Positions 54,961 through 64,000 of a stretch of 64,000 bases of DNA are shown one piece after another (position 1 is the stretch's first letter; the number at the start of each line of letters is the position of its first letter). The stretch spans positions 372,001 to 436,000 of the forward strand of contig NZ_CP047656.1 of the NCBI RefSeq assembly GCF_009906955.1. Direction: 5' to 3'. The notes beneath the pieces were generated by a model. That model was not told the origin of the DNA. It did not search any database and was given only the letters and a program-made list of their open reading frames with translations. Position numbers and translations under genes: made by a program. The stretch is from Paraglaciecola mesophila (lineage in GTDB: Bacteria; Pseudomonadota; Gammaproteobacteria; Enterobacterales; Alteromonadaceae).

Positions 54961-55002
54961 AGCGAATACAGTGCATATCATGTCGCTGTATTCGCTTTTT
55001 TT
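54961..55002. terminator. Intrinsic terminator between SIMPL and cytochrome b genes
   Basis: AGCGAATACAG (54961-54971) and CTGTATTCGCT (54986-54996) form a perfect 11-bp stem around a 14-base loop. It is followed by T's to 55002. Confidence 0.8.
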
Positions 55003-55009
55003 ATTTGCC

Positions 55010-55699
55010 TTAATAGTAAAAATCAAGCTCAACTTCAGGCACCGCTACCACGACTAGCCAATACATAAATGCTGCAATAATTAATGCAATAAAAACGGCT
55101 AATATCCAGCGTGAGTGCGTGATCCCATTTTTTGATTGCACATCCTTTTTACCGTGAAGCATAGAGCCGATTAATGGCTTTTTCAGCAATAATTCGTAGC
55201 TTAAAATTGCGCTAATGTGTAGACCAATAATAATCAATAACACATCAAACAAAGTATGATGCAACCATTGCATGATACCCTGCGTTTCGTCAGTCACGCT
55301 AGGGTAATACGGCCCGGTAAAAAGCACATCATCGGTGACGAATAATCCACTTATCCCTTGAGCACCCACCACAATTAAAATAGCCGGTACCATCAAAGCA
55401 CCCAAAGGGTTGTGGCCAGTGTAAGTTGAGGGGCGTCGACTTAAAAGCGAATGAGCATAGTGATAAATTGCACTGGGCCCGCGCAAGAATGAACCAAACC
55501 GTGAATGCTTAGGGCCCACAATTCCCCAAACGACACGAAATATCACCAAGCCTAATAAGCTGTAGCCAAATTTAGCATGAAGATCCATATATCCATCTAA
55601 TACTTCAGCGGTTAACCACTGTGCAAAAATGAGCAGTACTAACGACCAATGGAAGATACGTAAGGGGAGATCCCAGACCAATGTTTTGCGGTTTGTCAT
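55010..55699 (-). CDS. Cytochrome b561-like / Ni-Fe hydrogenase b-type cytochrome
   Basis: A 229-residue integral membrane protein with four hydrophobic helices typical of a diheme cytochrome b. It begins LVWDLPLRIFHWSLVLLIFA with a haem-ligand His in the first helix. GYMDLHAKFGYSLLGLVIFRVVWG supplies another ligand and the last helix ends in the cytoplasmic basic stretch. A third pair is in QWLHHTLFDVLLIIIGLHI. Such proteins pass electrons from the quinone pool to a partner such as a cytochrome c or hydrogenase. No partner gene is adjacent here. It is convergent with the SIMPL gene. Confidence 0.82.
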   Translation of the reverse strand: MTNRKTLVWDLPLRIFHWSLVLLIFAQWLTAEVLDGYMDLHAKFGYSLLGLVIFRVVWGIVGPKHSRFGSFLRGPSAIYHYAHSLLSRRPSTYTGHNPLGALMVPAILIVVGAQGISGLFVTDDVLFTGPYYPSVTDETQGIMQWLHHTLFDVLLIIIGLHISAILSYELLLKKPLIGSMLHGKKDVQSKNGITHSRWILAVFIALIIAAFMYWLVVVAVPEVELDFYY

Positions 55700-56116
55700 A
55701 TGTTGGCTCGAATAATGGATAGCAAGAATTAGAGAAGATAAAGAATATTGTTACTGGCGATTAAGCACAACTCAAGAGGAATTATCTATATGTGGTTTTT
55801 GTTGCTGTGTATAAGCGGAATCATTCACTCTTGGTAACAGTGTAGGGAGAGAGAATTGAGTGACAATTAGTCAATTTCACCACTTCATTCGCAGCTAACT
55901 AGTGAAATAGCCTGTAAGTAATGCGTATGACGATGTAATTTGGCTGATTTTATTAAAAATAAAGTGGCATATTCTCTATTTTCAAGCATAAAATGCGCGC
56001 AAAACTACAATGACGTTGCATACCTCATATTGAGGTTTAACAACAGGGTCAACTTGTTACCACGCAGTTGCAGTTGAGCCCATTTTTTCATCTTATTAAC
56101 ACGACAGAGATTTCAT
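55700..56116. promoter_or_regulatory. Divergent cytochrome b/putA regulatory region
   Basis: A 417-bp AT-rich spacer. ACCTCA-TAT-TGAGGT (56022-56036) is a perfect inverted repeat. TAACAA (56039-56044) and TTGTTA (56054-56059) form another about 80 bp before the putA start. Both are candidates for the Lrp-type regulator encoded after putA. No RNA gene is seen. Confidence 0.45.
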
Positions 56117-59100
56117 ATGTTGCAGGCTAACTTACAAGCATTTCGCCAAGCTATTCGAGCTAACACCTACCTTGACGAGTCGGAAAGTGTTGAATATATG
56201 CTAAGTACAAATCCTTTGACTGAAGAGGCGCGTAATAAAGTACATGCAACGGCTTTGTCGTTTGTTGAACAATGTAGAGCTAATCCGGACAAACAAGGTT
56301 TGTTTGATGCTTTCTTGCAAGAGTACAGCTTATCTAGCCATGAAGGTGTTGTGCTGATGTGTTTAGCAGAGGCATTACTACGGGTGCCAGATAGTTATAC
56401 GATTGACCGTCTAATTTCGGAAAAAATTCACTTGGGCAAATGGGGCGATCATATCGGCCAGTCTGATGAGTTGTTAGTTAACGCCGCGAGCGTGGGCTTG
56501 TCACTGACCAGTAAAATTCTAGGCAAAGAAGAAACAACGAACGAGGAGCCTCAAAATTGGTTTCGTAAGTTAATTCAGCGCGTGGGGGAGCCCGTTGTGC
56601 GCGGTGCTACGTTGCAAGCCATGAAATTTATGGGGCAACAATATGTATTAGGCAGAGATATCAAAGAAGCCACGAAGCGCGGCAAAAAAGGGAACGTTGA
56701 AGGCACTCGCTTTTCGTTCGACATGTTGGGTGAGGGCGCTCGTACATACAAAGATGCGCAAAAATACTATGATGCCTATCTTAGTGCGATCCATTCGATT
56801 GGCAAAAACAATTCTGATACAAATGTGAATTTAGCTGACGGAATTTCAGTCAAACTTAGCGCATTGCATCCACGTTATGAATTTAGTCATCACCAGTTGG
56901 TAATAGACGAACTGCTCCCTAGTGTTTTGGCGCTTGCCATTGAAGCGAAGAAATACAACATCGGCTTTACTATTGATGCGGAAGAAGCGGCACGCTTGGA
57001 TATTGAATTAGATGTATTTGAAGGATTGGCGTTTGCCCCTGAATTAGCCAGCTGGAATGGCCTTGGTTTTGTGTTACAAGCTTATCAAAAGCGTGCACTG
57101 TTTGTGGTTGACTGGTTGGTTGAGTTAGCCAAAGCAAGCGATCGCAAGTTGATGGTTCGATTAGTGAAAGGTGCCTATTGGGACGCCGAAATTAAACATG
57201 CGCAAGAAATGGGCTTAAGTGAGTTTCCAGTCTTTACACGAAAAGTACACACGGATTTAAGCTATCAGGTTTGTGCGGGCAAATTGCTTGATAATCGAGC
57301 CAACATCTACCCTCAGTTTGCTACCCATAATGCCTACACCGTTGCCCTTATTATGGAAATGGCTGGCAATGACAAAAGCAGTTTTGAATTTCAACGTCTA
57401 CACGGTATGGGCGACCTGCTTTACGGACAAATAAGCGAGACAACCGGTAACGCACTTCCTTTAAGAGTATATGCGCCTGTAGGAGTACATCGCGATTTAT
57501 TACCCTATTTGGTGCGAAGGCTACTAGAAAACGGTGCCAACGGTTCATTTGTGAATCAGTTTTTAGATGGCAAAATTGCAGCCGCTAATTTAGTCCAAAG
57601 TGTTGAAACAACCATCAGCAAAGCAAAAGGCAGACGTAATACTCAAATTCCTTTGGCCCAAGATATATTCAATGCGTTTGGCGAAAAGCGTGATAACTCT
57701 CGAGGTATCGATTTAGACGATCCTCTTGCTTTTGATACCGTTGCCCAGCGGGTTAAGGCATTTAGTGATATAAAATGGCAGGCGGGGCCGATTGTCAGTG
57801 GCAAATTTAACACTGAGAACGGCTATCCATTGTACTCGCCCGCTGATACGTCAATTATGATCGGCCATTGCACAGATGCCAACGAGAATGACGTTGAAAA
57901 TGCCATGCAAGCCGCGGCAAATGCTTATCCAAGCTGGCAATCGACGCCTGTCGAGCAACGGGCGGTCATTCTTGAAGGTGTGGCTGATTTGCTAGAAGCG
58001 CAAACAGAAGAGCTTACCGCCTTGATTAGTTTCGAAGCGGGTAGAACGCTCAATGACGGTATATCAGAAGTACGTGAGGCTGTGGATTTTTGTCGTTACT
58101 ATGCGCTGCAAATTCGTCATTTGGTCTCTGATAGCCCCACTCAACCCAAGTTAGCTCAAGGTCAGGGCGTATTTGTGTGCATCAGCCCGTGGAACTTCCC
58201 ATTAGCAATATTTGTTGGGCAAGTGGTGGCAGCATTAGTGGCAGGAAATACCGTTATTGCTAAGCCTGCAGAGCAGTCACCTCTTATCGCAACCCACGCT
58301 ATTAAATTAATGCACAAAGCGGGTGTGCCGGCAGATGTATTGCACCTACTTACTGGGCCAGGACGAGAGCTTGGGCCACTGTTAATGAAAGACGAGCGGG
58401 TAGCAGGCGTAGCATTTACCGGCTCAACGGCTACTGCACAAAGTATTCAAGGTGAGTTAATAAAACGAGGCACGTCCTTGCCACCGTTTATTGCTGAAAC
58501 GGGCGGACAAAACGTCATGCTCGTTGATTCAACCGCGCTGCCAGAGCAGGTTATCGATGATGTGATCCAATCGGCATTTTTAAGTGCAGGGCAGCGATGC
58601 TCAGCGTTACGCGTATTGTATGTACAAAATGATATTGCTGATAATCTGCTAGAAATGCTTAAAGGTGCCCTAAACACATTAAAAATAGGTAAGCCTTGGG
58701 AGTTAAGCACCGATCTTGGCCCTGTTATTGATGATAATGCATTAAATACGCTACAAACGCATTGTGAAAACATGACTAAGCAAGCCAAGTTAGTCGCCAA
58801 AGCGAATCCGCCTAAGGGGTCTGAACATGGTTATTATATGCAACCTCAGGTGTTTGAAATTGAACACATCAATGTATTAGAGCGTGAGGTGTTTGGGCCG
58901 ATTTTGCATGTTATTCGCTACGACGCAAAAGACTTGGATCGTGTGCTGCAAGATATCAATGACACGGGTTACGGCTTGACCCTAGGTGTGCACAGCCGTC
59001 TTAAAGAGTTTGCTGATAAGGTGTATGCCAACACACATGTGGGCAACACGTACATCAATCGGAACATGGTAGGCGCCGTCGTGGGCGTTAATCCGTTTGG

Positions 59101-59890
59101 TGGGCAAGGCTTATCTGGTACCGGTTTCAAAGCAGGTGGCCCGCATTACTTGTTGCGCTTTACGCAGTTATGGGCCGCGGAACCTGTATTAGGTTCGTTG
59201 CCTGACGTAAACGGCTTGTCAAAACAAACTCAAACCAGTTTACGTGTAGCAGCCATGGGGCAGAACGCATGGCAAGCAACACCTATCGCACAGCGTATTA
59301 ACTTATTGGAAAACGCTTTTGCTGGCGCACAAAACCTACCACAGTTTTTAAACATCTCGCCAGAGAACCAAAAACAAGCCTCTCGGATGTTCGCACAGGC
59401 CAGACACAACTTTACGGGCGCGATTGAATTGCCTGGTCCGACAGGGGAAACCAATGAATTGTCATTACATGGGCGAGGAGTATTTCTAGCCACCCTTAAT
59501 GAAGGGGATGAAACACGCAATGTGTTACAAGCCATCGGCGCGCTACTTGCGGGTAATAGCGTAGTCTTGGTAAGTTTGGGGCAAACAGTGGCCAGTCGCA
59601 GTGCTGTTTATCAAGCGTTGGAAAGTTTCGTTCCCCCAGAAAGCTTACAATGTATTGATGATAAAAAGGAGCTCCATGCATTATTACTCAATGATGCCAT
59701 CGCGGGTGTAACCGGAACCAATACTGATGGGCTTATCAGTGCTTTAGGCGCAAGAAAAGGCGCGATCATTCCGTTTATTGGTAGCTTAACTGCAGACTAT
59801 AGCGTGCTGCGTTTTGCGACTGAGAAAACCAAAACCGACAATGTTGTCGCCACTGGGGGCAACGCAATGTTGTTAAACCTTAAAGAGTAA
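56117..59890 (+). CDS. putA: Bifunctional proline dehydrogenase/glutamate-gamma-semialdehyde dehydrogenase (type B PutA)
   Basis: Proline catabolism in one polypeptide of 1257 residues: FAD-linked oxidation of proline to pyrroline-5-carboxylate, then NAD-linked oxidation of the semialdehyde to glutamate. The PRODH part contains FTIDAEEAARLDIELDVFE, LVKGAYWDAEIKHAQ and QFATHNAYTVA. The ALDH part contains ISPWNFPLAIFVGQ, FTGSTATAQSIQ, the catalytic Glu in FIAETGGQN and the Cys in SAGQRCSALRVLY. A further C-terminal ALDH-like domain of about 220 residues follows. The N-terminus lacks the ribbon-helix-helix DNA-binding domain of E. coli PutA (1320), which makes it type B and unable to self-repress. 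A Lrp-type gene 174 bp downstream probably regulates it. Confidence 0.95.
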   Translation: MLQANLQAFRQAIRANTYLDESESVEYMLSTNPLTEEARNKVHATALSFVEQCRANPDKQGLFDAFLQEYSLSSHEGVVLMCLAEALLRVPDSYTIDRLISEKIHLGKWGDHIGQSDELLVNAASVGLSLTSKILGKEETTNEEPQNWFRKLIQRVGEPVVRGATLQAMKFMGQQYVLGRDIKEATKRGKKGNVEGTRFSFDMLGEGARTYKDAQKYYDAYLSAIHSIGKNNSDTNVNLADGISVKLSALHPRYEFSHHQLVIDELLPSVLALAIEAKKYNIGFTIDAEEAARLDIELDVFEGLAFAPELASWNGLGFVLQAYQKRALFVVDWLVELAKASDRKLMVRLVKGAYWDAEIKHAQEMGLSEFPVFTRKVHTDLSYQVCAGKLLDNRANIYPQFATHNAYTVALIMEMAGNDKSSFEFQRLHGMGDLLYGQISETTGNALPLRVYAPVGVHRDLLPYLVRRLLENGANGSFVNQFLDGKIAAANLVQSVETTISKAKGRRNTQIPLAQDIFNAFGEKRDNSRGIDLDDPLAFDTVAQRVKAFSDIKWQAGPIVSGKFNTENGYPLYSPADTSIMIGHCTDANENDVENAMQAAANAYPSWQSTPVEQRAVILEGVADLLEAQTEELTALISFEAGRTLNDGISEVREAVDFCRYYALQIRHLVSDSPTQPKLAQGQGVFVCISPWNFPLAIFVGQVVAALVAGNTVIAKPAEQSPLIATHAIKLMHKAGVPADVLHLLTGPGRELGPLLMKDERVAGVAFTGSTATAQSIQGELIKRGTSLPPFIAETGGQNVMLVDSTALPEQVIDDVIQSAFLSAGQRCSALRVLYVQNDIADNLLEMLKGALNTLKIGKPWELSTDLGPVIDDNALNTLQTHCENMTKQAKLVAKANPPKGSEHGYYMQPQVFEIEHINVLEREVFGPILHVIRYDAKDLDRVLQDINDTGYGLTLGVHSRLKEFADKVYANTHVGNTYINRNMVGAVVGVNPFGGQGLSGTGFKAGGPHYLLRFTQLWAAEPVLGSLPDVNGLSKQTQTSLRVAAMGQNAWQATPIAQRINLLENAFAGAQNLPQFLNISPENQKQASRMFAQARHNFTGAIELPGPTGETNELSLHGRGVFLATLNEGDETRNVLQAIGALLAGNSVVLVSLGQTVASRSAVYQALESFVPPESLQCIDDKKELHALLLNDAIAGVTGTNTDGLISALGARKGAIIPFIGSLTADYSVLRFATEKTKTDNVVATGGNAMLLNLKE

Positions 59891-59923
59891 ATTAGGCTTC
59901 TAGAAAAGGTTGTTGTGCATTTA

Positions 59924-59962
59924 AGCAGCACTTATCACTGGTTGAATAGTGATAATGCTGCT
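59924..59962 (+). terminator. Long hairpin after putA
   Basis: AGCAGCA and TTATCACT on the left pair with AGTGATAA and TGCTGCT on the right, with one bulged C and an 8-base loop. No T-run follows, so it may be a stabilising end or a Rho-assisted stop. Confidence 0.55.
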
Positions 59963-60064
59963 CAAATTAAGCCTTTTGGGTAATTTACCTGACACTAATT
60001 CTGTCTATGATGAACATGAGCGAAACTAAAAACGATAAAATCGTGTTACTACAAGGCAATAAAA

Positions 60065-60538
60065 ATGAAAAAAGGCCAAGATACGCTAGACCGCACAGAC
60101 TTAAAAATACTCGATATACTGCAACGAGAGTGCCGCATTTCGAATGTCGAATTAGCTAATCAAATCCATCTAAGTCCCACTCCCTGTCTAGAGCGAGTTC
60201 GCCGCTTGGAAAAAAACGGCTACATAGAAAAGTATGTTGCTCACTTAAATCCCAAAAAGTTAAAAGCCAATCTGACCGCTTACGTTCAGCTTTCATTGGC
60301 GAGCACCAGTACGGAGTCGGTAAAAGAATTTAATCAACAAGTCAGTGAAATTGACGAGATTGTCGAATGTGCCATGGTCGCTGGTCAATTTGATTATCTG
60401 ATCAAAATTCGTATTGAGAACATGGATGAGTATTGTAAATTTTTGGGCTCTAAGTTGGCTTCCATTAAAGGGGTGACTCAAACGCACACCTACGTGGTAA
60501 TGGAAGAAGTAAAGTCAACTCATCTAATTCAATTATAA
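60065..60538 (+). CDS. Lrp/AsnC-family transcriptional regulator, probable PutR
   Basis: A 157-residue feast/famine regulator. The N-terminal helix-turn-helix spans LDRTDLKILDILQRECRISN and NQIHLSPTPCLERVRRLEK. The C-terminal RAM (ligand-sensing) domain has VAGQFDYLIKIRI and VKSTHLIQL. It follows putA in the same direction after 174 bp with a hairpin between. A Lrp-type PutR activating putA with proline is known in Agrobacterium, Vibrio and others, so this is the likely role; it would compensate for the missing DNA-binding domain of PutA. General Lrp is less likely, given this context. Confidence 0.85.
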   Translation: MKKGQDTLDRTDLKILDILQRECRISNVELANQIHLSPTPCLERVRRLEKNGYIEKYVAHLNPKKLKANLTAYVQLSLASTSTESVKEFNQQVSEIDEIVECAMVAGQFDYLIKIRIENMDEYCKFLGSKLASIKGVTQTHTYVVMEEVKSTHLIQL

Positions 60539-60627
60539 TAAATAAACGATTGGCCTGCTTGTATGGCTGAAAGCCTGATGTAAATCAGGCACAATGTCGT
60601 CACTGAATCATTTGACATACAAGCAGC
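60534..60627 (+). promoter_or_regulatory. dapB promoter and structured 5' leader
   Basis: TATAAT at 60534-60539 overlaps the upstream stop codon and predicts a start near 60546. The leader then contains CTGCTTGTATG (60555-60565), complementary over all 11 bases to CATACAAGCAG (60616-60626), which ends one base before the ATG at 60628. Between them is a perfect 7-bp hairpin GCCTGAT/ATCAGGC (60573-60590) with a GTAA tetraloop. The paired region covers where a ribosome site would be. Confidence 0.6.
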
Positions 60628-61431
60628 ATGAATAAAATTGCAATTTTTGGGGCCAATGGCCGAATGGGACGCGTGTTAATTGACGCGTTAGATCAAGCGC
60701 AGAACGCAACGTTATGCGCGGCATATGTAAGAGCAAGCTCATCTATGATGGGCGTTGATGTCGGTGAGTTAGCCGGTATTGGTCAGCGTGGTCTTACTGT
60801 CAGTGACGCCAACTCAGGCGATTTCAAGCAAACTGATATTCTGATTGATTTTACCCTACCTGAGGCACTTGAAGCCAACTTAGCGCTGTGCGTAACGCAC
60901 AATAAGCCCATTGTGATTGGCACGACCGGTTTAAATCAACAACAAAAAGAAGCGCTGCAACAAGCCAGTCAGCACATTCCTATCGTATTCGCCGCGAATT
61001 ACAGTGTTGGGGTCAACTTACTGTTGAACCTTGCTCGGCAAACTGCACGTGTCATGGGGGATACGGCGGACATTGAGATCATTGAAGGTCATCATCGTTT
61101 CAAAAAAGATGCGCCATCAGGTACCGCTGTAGCAATTGGTGAAGCCATCGCTGATGAACTAGGCCGCGACCTTGCAACTTGCGCGGTTTATGGTCGTGAA
61201 GGTGACACGGGAGAGCGTGATCAAAAAACAATTGGTTTTGCCACCGTCAGAGCTGGGGACATAGTAGGCGAACATACAACACTTTTTGCTGATATCGGTG
61301 AGCGTATTGAATTAACCCACAAAGCGTCGAGCAGATTGACCTTTGCCAAGGGGGCGGTAAAAGCGGCGGTTTGGTTGAAAGACAAGCCCGCGGGCTTATA
61401 TGACATGCAGGACGTTTTAGGCTTAGCATAA
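60628..61431 (+). CDS. dapB: 4-Hydroxy-tetrahydrodipicolinate reductase
   Basis: A 267-residue cytoplasmic enzyme that reduces the cyclised product of DapA in lysine and diaminopimelate synthesis, using NAD(P)H. The N-terminal Rossmann motif is [34 protein letters not shown] precedes GTTGLNQQQ, and the substrate-binding motif [15 protein letters not shown] is complete. Length and ending match E. coli DapB (273). The ATG at 60628 is the only one fitting the family. It is transcribed from a structured leader and precedes carAB, separated by 265 bp. Confidence 0.96.
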   Translation: MNKIAIFGANGRMGRVLIDALDQAQNATLCAAYVRASSSMMGVDVGELAGIGQRGLTVSDANSGDFKQTDILIDFTLPEALEANLALCVTHNKPIVIGTTGLNQQQKEALQQASQHIPIVFAANYSVGVNLLLNLARQTARVMGDTADIEIIEGHHRFKKDAPSGTAVAIGEAIADELGRDLATCAVYGREGDTGERDQKTIGFATVRAGDIVGEHTTLFADIGERIELTHKASSRLTFAKGAVKAAVWLKDKPAGLYDMQDVLGLA

Positions 61432-61488
61432 CTTAGGGTTTTAACCCTTAGCACGGTAAATACGATTGAAAGCGGTATTTTAACAATT

Positions 61489-61502
61489 TTCCCAATTGGG
61501 AA
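61489..61502. repeat. Perfect 14-bp palindrome TTCCCAATTGGGAA
   Basis: It lies just before, and abutting, the -35 of the proposed carA promoter. Its position makes it a candidate operator; no known box is claimed. Confidence 0.5.
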
Positions 61503-61531
61503 TAGACCTTAATCCGGCTTTCATGTATATT
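61503..61531 (+). promoter_or_regulatory. Candidate carA promoter
   Basis: TAGACC (61503-61508) and TATATT (61526-61531) are separated by 17 bp. It would place the start near 61538 and give a leader of about 159 nt before carA. Confidence 0.45.
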
Positions 61532-61602
61532 ATTGCGAATTTGCCAAATTTTAGTGGTTTTTTTATAAATCCACGGAATTAATAGCTGCAAATACGGTAA
61601 AG

Positions 61603-61637
61603 CGGGATGTAATTCAAACAGTTACAGCCCGTTTTTT
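61603..61637 (+). terminator. Intrinsic terminator in the carA leader (attenuator candidate)
   Basis: CGGGATGTAA (61603-61612) pairs with TTACAGCCCG (61622-61631) with one A-G mismatch, followed by six T's. It lies 60 bp before the carA start and 170 bp after dapB. Confidence 0.65.
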
Positions 61638-61696
61638 ATAGGTTTTTGCACATTGCCCGTGTAAATACCTTAGGTTAACTATATTCGGAGGTTGAC

Positions 61697-62842
61697 TTGG
61701 CTAATTCCGCCCTTTTAGTGCTAGAAGATGGGTCTGTTTTCAATGGCACGGCTATCGGAGCGACTGGTATGTCTGTTGGTGAAGTGGTGTTTAACACCTC
61801 AATGACAGGTTATCAGGAAATTCTTACTGATCCCTCTTACGCAGAACAAATTGTAACTTTAACCTATCCCCATATTGGTAACACCGGTACCAATAGCGAA
61901 GATTGTGAATCGACTAAAGTGTGGGCCAAAGGCCTCATTATTAGAGATTTGCCGCTGCTTGCGAGTAACTTTCGTAACGAACAATCATTGTCTGAGTACC
62001 TACGTGCAAATAACATTTTAGGTATTGCAGATATCGACACCCGCCGCCTAACACGTATATTACGTGATAAAGGCGCGCAAAACGGTTGCATTATTGCCGT
62101 AGATGCGAGCTCTGAGCAAAGCCTTGATAGTGACGTGGGTTTAGAAAAAGCCAAAGCGTTTCCTGGTTTAAAAGGCCTAGATCTAGCCAAACAAGTGACC
62201 ACAGAAGAGCTTTACAGCTGGACAGACGGATCATGGACGCTAGGCCAAGGTTTTAATGAAAATCAAACAGACTTGCCTTTTCATGTGGTTGCTTACGACT
62301 ACGGCGCCAAGCACAATATTTTACGTATGTTAGTAGACAGAGGCTGTCGATTAACCGTAGTGCCGGCTAAAACCAGTGCTGCAGACGTATTGGCGTTGAA
62401 CCCAGACGGCGTGTTTTTATCAAACGGCCCTGGTGATCCTGAGCCATGTGATTACGCGATAGACGCGATTAAGACCTTGCTTGATAAAGACTTACCTATC
62501 TTCGGTATCTGCTTAGGCCACCAGTTATTGGCGTTAGCCAGCGGTGCCAAAACGGTTAAAATGAAATTTGGTCATCATGGTGCTAACCACCCAGTGAAAG
62601 ACATTCAAGGTAAACGCGTGATGATCACCAGCCAAAACCACGGTTTTGCGGTAGATGAGCAGTCTTTGCCAGATAACCTGGACATTACCCATGTGTCATT
62701 GTTCGATCAATCTTTACAAGGTATTCACCGCAAAGACAAGCCAGCGTTTAGTTTCCAGGGTCACCCTGAAGCAAGCCCAGGCCCACATGATGCGGCTCCT
62801 TTGTTTGATCACTTTATTGAGCTGATGCAAGCAACACGCTAA
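61697..62842 (+). CDS. carA: Carbamoyl-phosphate synthase small (glutaminase) subunit
   Basis: Supplies ammonia from glutamine to CarB for carbamoyl phosphate, used in arginine and pyrimidine synthesis. The 381 residues match E. coli (382). The N-terminal domain ends before the glutamine amidotransferase part, which has [32 protein letters not shown], nucleophile Cys in [13 protein letters not shown], and the His/Glu pair in [15 protein letters not shown]. The start is TTG at 61697 with GGAG at 61687-61690; E. coli carA also starts with TTG. It follows a candidate attenuator and precedes carB by 38 bp. Confidence 0.96.
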   Translation: MANSALLVLEDGSVFNGTAIGATGMSVGEVVFNTSMTGYQEILTDPSYAEQIVTLTYPHIGNTGTNSEDCESTKVWAKGLIIRDLPLLASNFRNEQSLSEYLRANNILGIADIDTRRLTRILRDKGAQNGCIIAVDASSEQSLDSDVGLEKAKAFPGLKGLDLAKQVTTEELYSWTDGSWTLGQGFNENQTDLPFHVVAYDYGAKHNILRMLVDRGCRLTVVPAKTSAADVLALNPDGVFLSNGPGDPEPCDYAIDAIKTLLDKDLPIFGICLGHQLLALASGAKTVKMKFGHHGANHPVKDIQGKRVMITSQNHGFAVDEQSLPDNLDITHVSLFDQSLQGIHRKDKPAFSFQGHPEASPGPHDAAPLFDHFIELMQATR

Positions 62843-62880
62843 GACGACCCTTAAGCCCCAAATTTAGAGTAATAAGCACA

Positions 62881-64000
62881 ATGCCAAAACGTACCGACAT
62901 AAAAAGTATCTTAATTATTGGCGCTGGACCGATTGTTATCGGCCAGGCCTGTGAATTCGACTATTCTGGTGCGCAGGCGTGTAAAGCACTGCGCGAAGAA
63001 GGTTATCGAGTTATTTTGGTTAACTCTAACCCTGCGACCATCATGACCGACCCTGAAATGGCCGATGCAACATACATTGAGCCGATTCATTGGGAAGTAG
63101 TCAGAAAAATTATTGAAAAAGAACGCCCTGATGCGATTTTACCGACCATGGGCGGTCAGACGGCACTTAACTGTGCGTTAGACTTAGAAAAGCACGGCGT
63201 GCTAGCTGAATTTAACGTAGAAATGATTGGTGCTACCGCCGACGCTATTGATAAAGCAGAAGACCGAGAGCGTTTTGATAAGGCGATGAAATCAATCGGC
63301 CTTGAATGTCCTAGAGCCGAGATTGCTCACAGTCTGGATGAAGCGTTCGATGTGTCAACGCGTATCGGTTTCCCTTGTATTATTCGCCCGTCTTTCACCA
63401 TGGGTGGAAGTGGCGGCGGTATCGCTTATAACGTTGAAGAATTTGAAGAAATCTGCCGCCGAGGCCTTGATTTATCACCTACTTCTGAGCTGCTCATAGA
63501 TGAGTCTCTGATCGGTTGGAAAGAGTATGAGATGGAAGTGGTTCGCGATAAAGCAGACAACTGCATTATCGTGTGTACCATTGAAAACTTTGATGCTATG
63601 GGTGTGCACACAGGTGATTCGATCACGGTTGCACCAGCGCAAACGTTAACCGACAAAGAGTTTCAAATCATGCGTAACGCTGCCATGGCGGTATTACGTG
63701 AAATCGGCGTTGAAACAGGCGGTTCAAACGTTCAGTTTGGTGTTGACCCCAACACTGGCCGTTTGGTTATCATAGAGATGAACCCTCGTGTCTCTCGTTC
63801 ATCTGCGTTAGCGTCTAAAGCAACGGGTTTCCCTATTGCTAAAGTAGCCGCAAAACTTGCCATTGGCTACACCCTAGATGAGCTCGCAAATGACATTACT
63901 GGTGGGTTAACGCCAGCGTCGTTTGAACCGGCTATCGATTATGTTGTGACTAAAATTCCACGTTTTAACTTCGAGAAATTTGCCGGTGCCAATGACCGTC
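62881..64000 (+). CDS. carB: Carbamoyl-phosphate synthase large subunit, N-terminal part (cut by window edge)
   Basis: Combines bicarbonate, ammonia and ATP to carbamoyl phosphate. The frame is open from ATG 62881 to the edge (about 373 of roughly 1073 residues). It begins [20 protein letters not shown], then [19 protein letters not shown]. The first ATP-grasp domain shows [35 protein letters not shown] and [20 protein letters not shown]. The remaining domains lie outside the window. Confidence 0.96.
   Translation, partial: MPKRTDIKSILIIGAGPIVIGQACEFDYSGAQACKALREEGYRVILVNSNPATIMTDPEMADATYIEPIHWEVVRKIIEKERPDAILPTMGGQTALNCALDLEKHGVLAEFNVEMIGATADAIDKAEDRERFDKAMKSIGLECPRAEIAHSLDEAFDVSTRIGFPCIIRPSFTMGGSGGGIAYNVEEFEEICRRGLDLSPTSELLIDESLIGWKEYEMEVVRDKADNCIIVCTIENFDAMGVHTGDSITVAPAQTLTDKEFQIMRNAAMAVLREIGVETGGSNVQFGVDPNTGRLVIIEMNPRVSRSSALASKATGFPIAKVAAKLAIGYTLDELANDITGGLTPASFEPAIDYVVTKIPRFNFEKFAGANDR

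Noticed and set aside
60546..60627. Lysine riboswitch before dapB
   Set aside because: The leader is only about 80 nt with a simple nested stem; the lysine riboswitch is about twice as long with a five-helix core.
1..64000. Defence island, prophage, integron or insertion sequence
   Set aside because: No transposase, integrase, restriction, toxin-antitoxin or phage structural gene was recognised; gene content is metabolic and housekeeping throughout.

Overview
The window looks like an ordinary chromosomal stretch of a marine gammaproteobacterium of the order Alteromonadales, probably close to Paraglaciecola, Glaciecola or Alteromonas. I infer this from protein character, moderate GC, the divergent rnhA/dnaQ pair, TTG-started carA, a type B PutA without a DNA-binding domain, DUF3718, DUF2058 and CIA30 proteins, and a TonB-receptor-led nutrient cluster. 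No phage, transposon, CRISPR array or plasmid gene was recognised. The two edges cut rnhA (left) and carB (right).

Layout. 1-6.3 kb: rnhA/dnaQ, a membrane-anchored TIGR03503-type protein, three identical tRNA-Asp genes, a CNNM/CBS transporter and a LolD plus single LolC/E-type permease pair. 6.3-20 kb: a dicarboxylate/amino-acid symporter, a bacterial Ig-like lipoprotein, astB, topA, a DUF2058 gene and several poorly known genes (DUF4862, HPP, DUF2891). 20.3-23.1 kb: a two-gene operon of a CIA30 protein and a FAN1-type VRR-NUC nuclease fused to a DnaQ-like exonuclease. 23.2-31.2 kb: a secreted esterase, a divergent AraC regulator/CynX-NimT transporter pair, a succinate-semialdehyde-type dehydrogenase and an M1 aminopeptidase.

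31.4-41.3 kb is a fatty-acyl catabolic region. Leftward it encodes a haloalkane dehalogenase with an apparently complete catalytic pentad, an SDR oxidoreductase and an acyl-CoA ligase. Rightward it encodes a FadB/FadJ-type enzyme, a thiolase, an acyl-CoA dehydrogenase and an epoxide-hydrolase-like enzyme. Together they could feed dehalogenated or epoxidised chains into beta-oxidation; this is inference.

43.6-52.8 kb is a purine-salvage region on the minus strand: exported adenosine deaminase, NCS2 permease and 8-oxoguanine deaminase in one unit; TonB-dependent receptor and a purine nucleoside permease-cupin fusion lipoprotein in the other. Each unit is preceded by a palindrome closely matching the known RutR operator, at almost the same distance from a candidate -10 element, so both units may be controlled by one TetR-type repressor encoded elsewhere.

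53-64 kb holds a mercaptopyruvate sulfurtransferase, a SIMPL protein, a cytochrome b, putA with an Lrp-type regulator, dapB and carAB. The dapB leader can form a nested RNA structure that closes one base before the start codon, and carA has a terminator-like hairpin in its leader; both are candidate regulatory RNAs. The three tRNA-Asp genes are each flanked by a different pair of complementary sequences that would extend the acceptor stem in the precursor.
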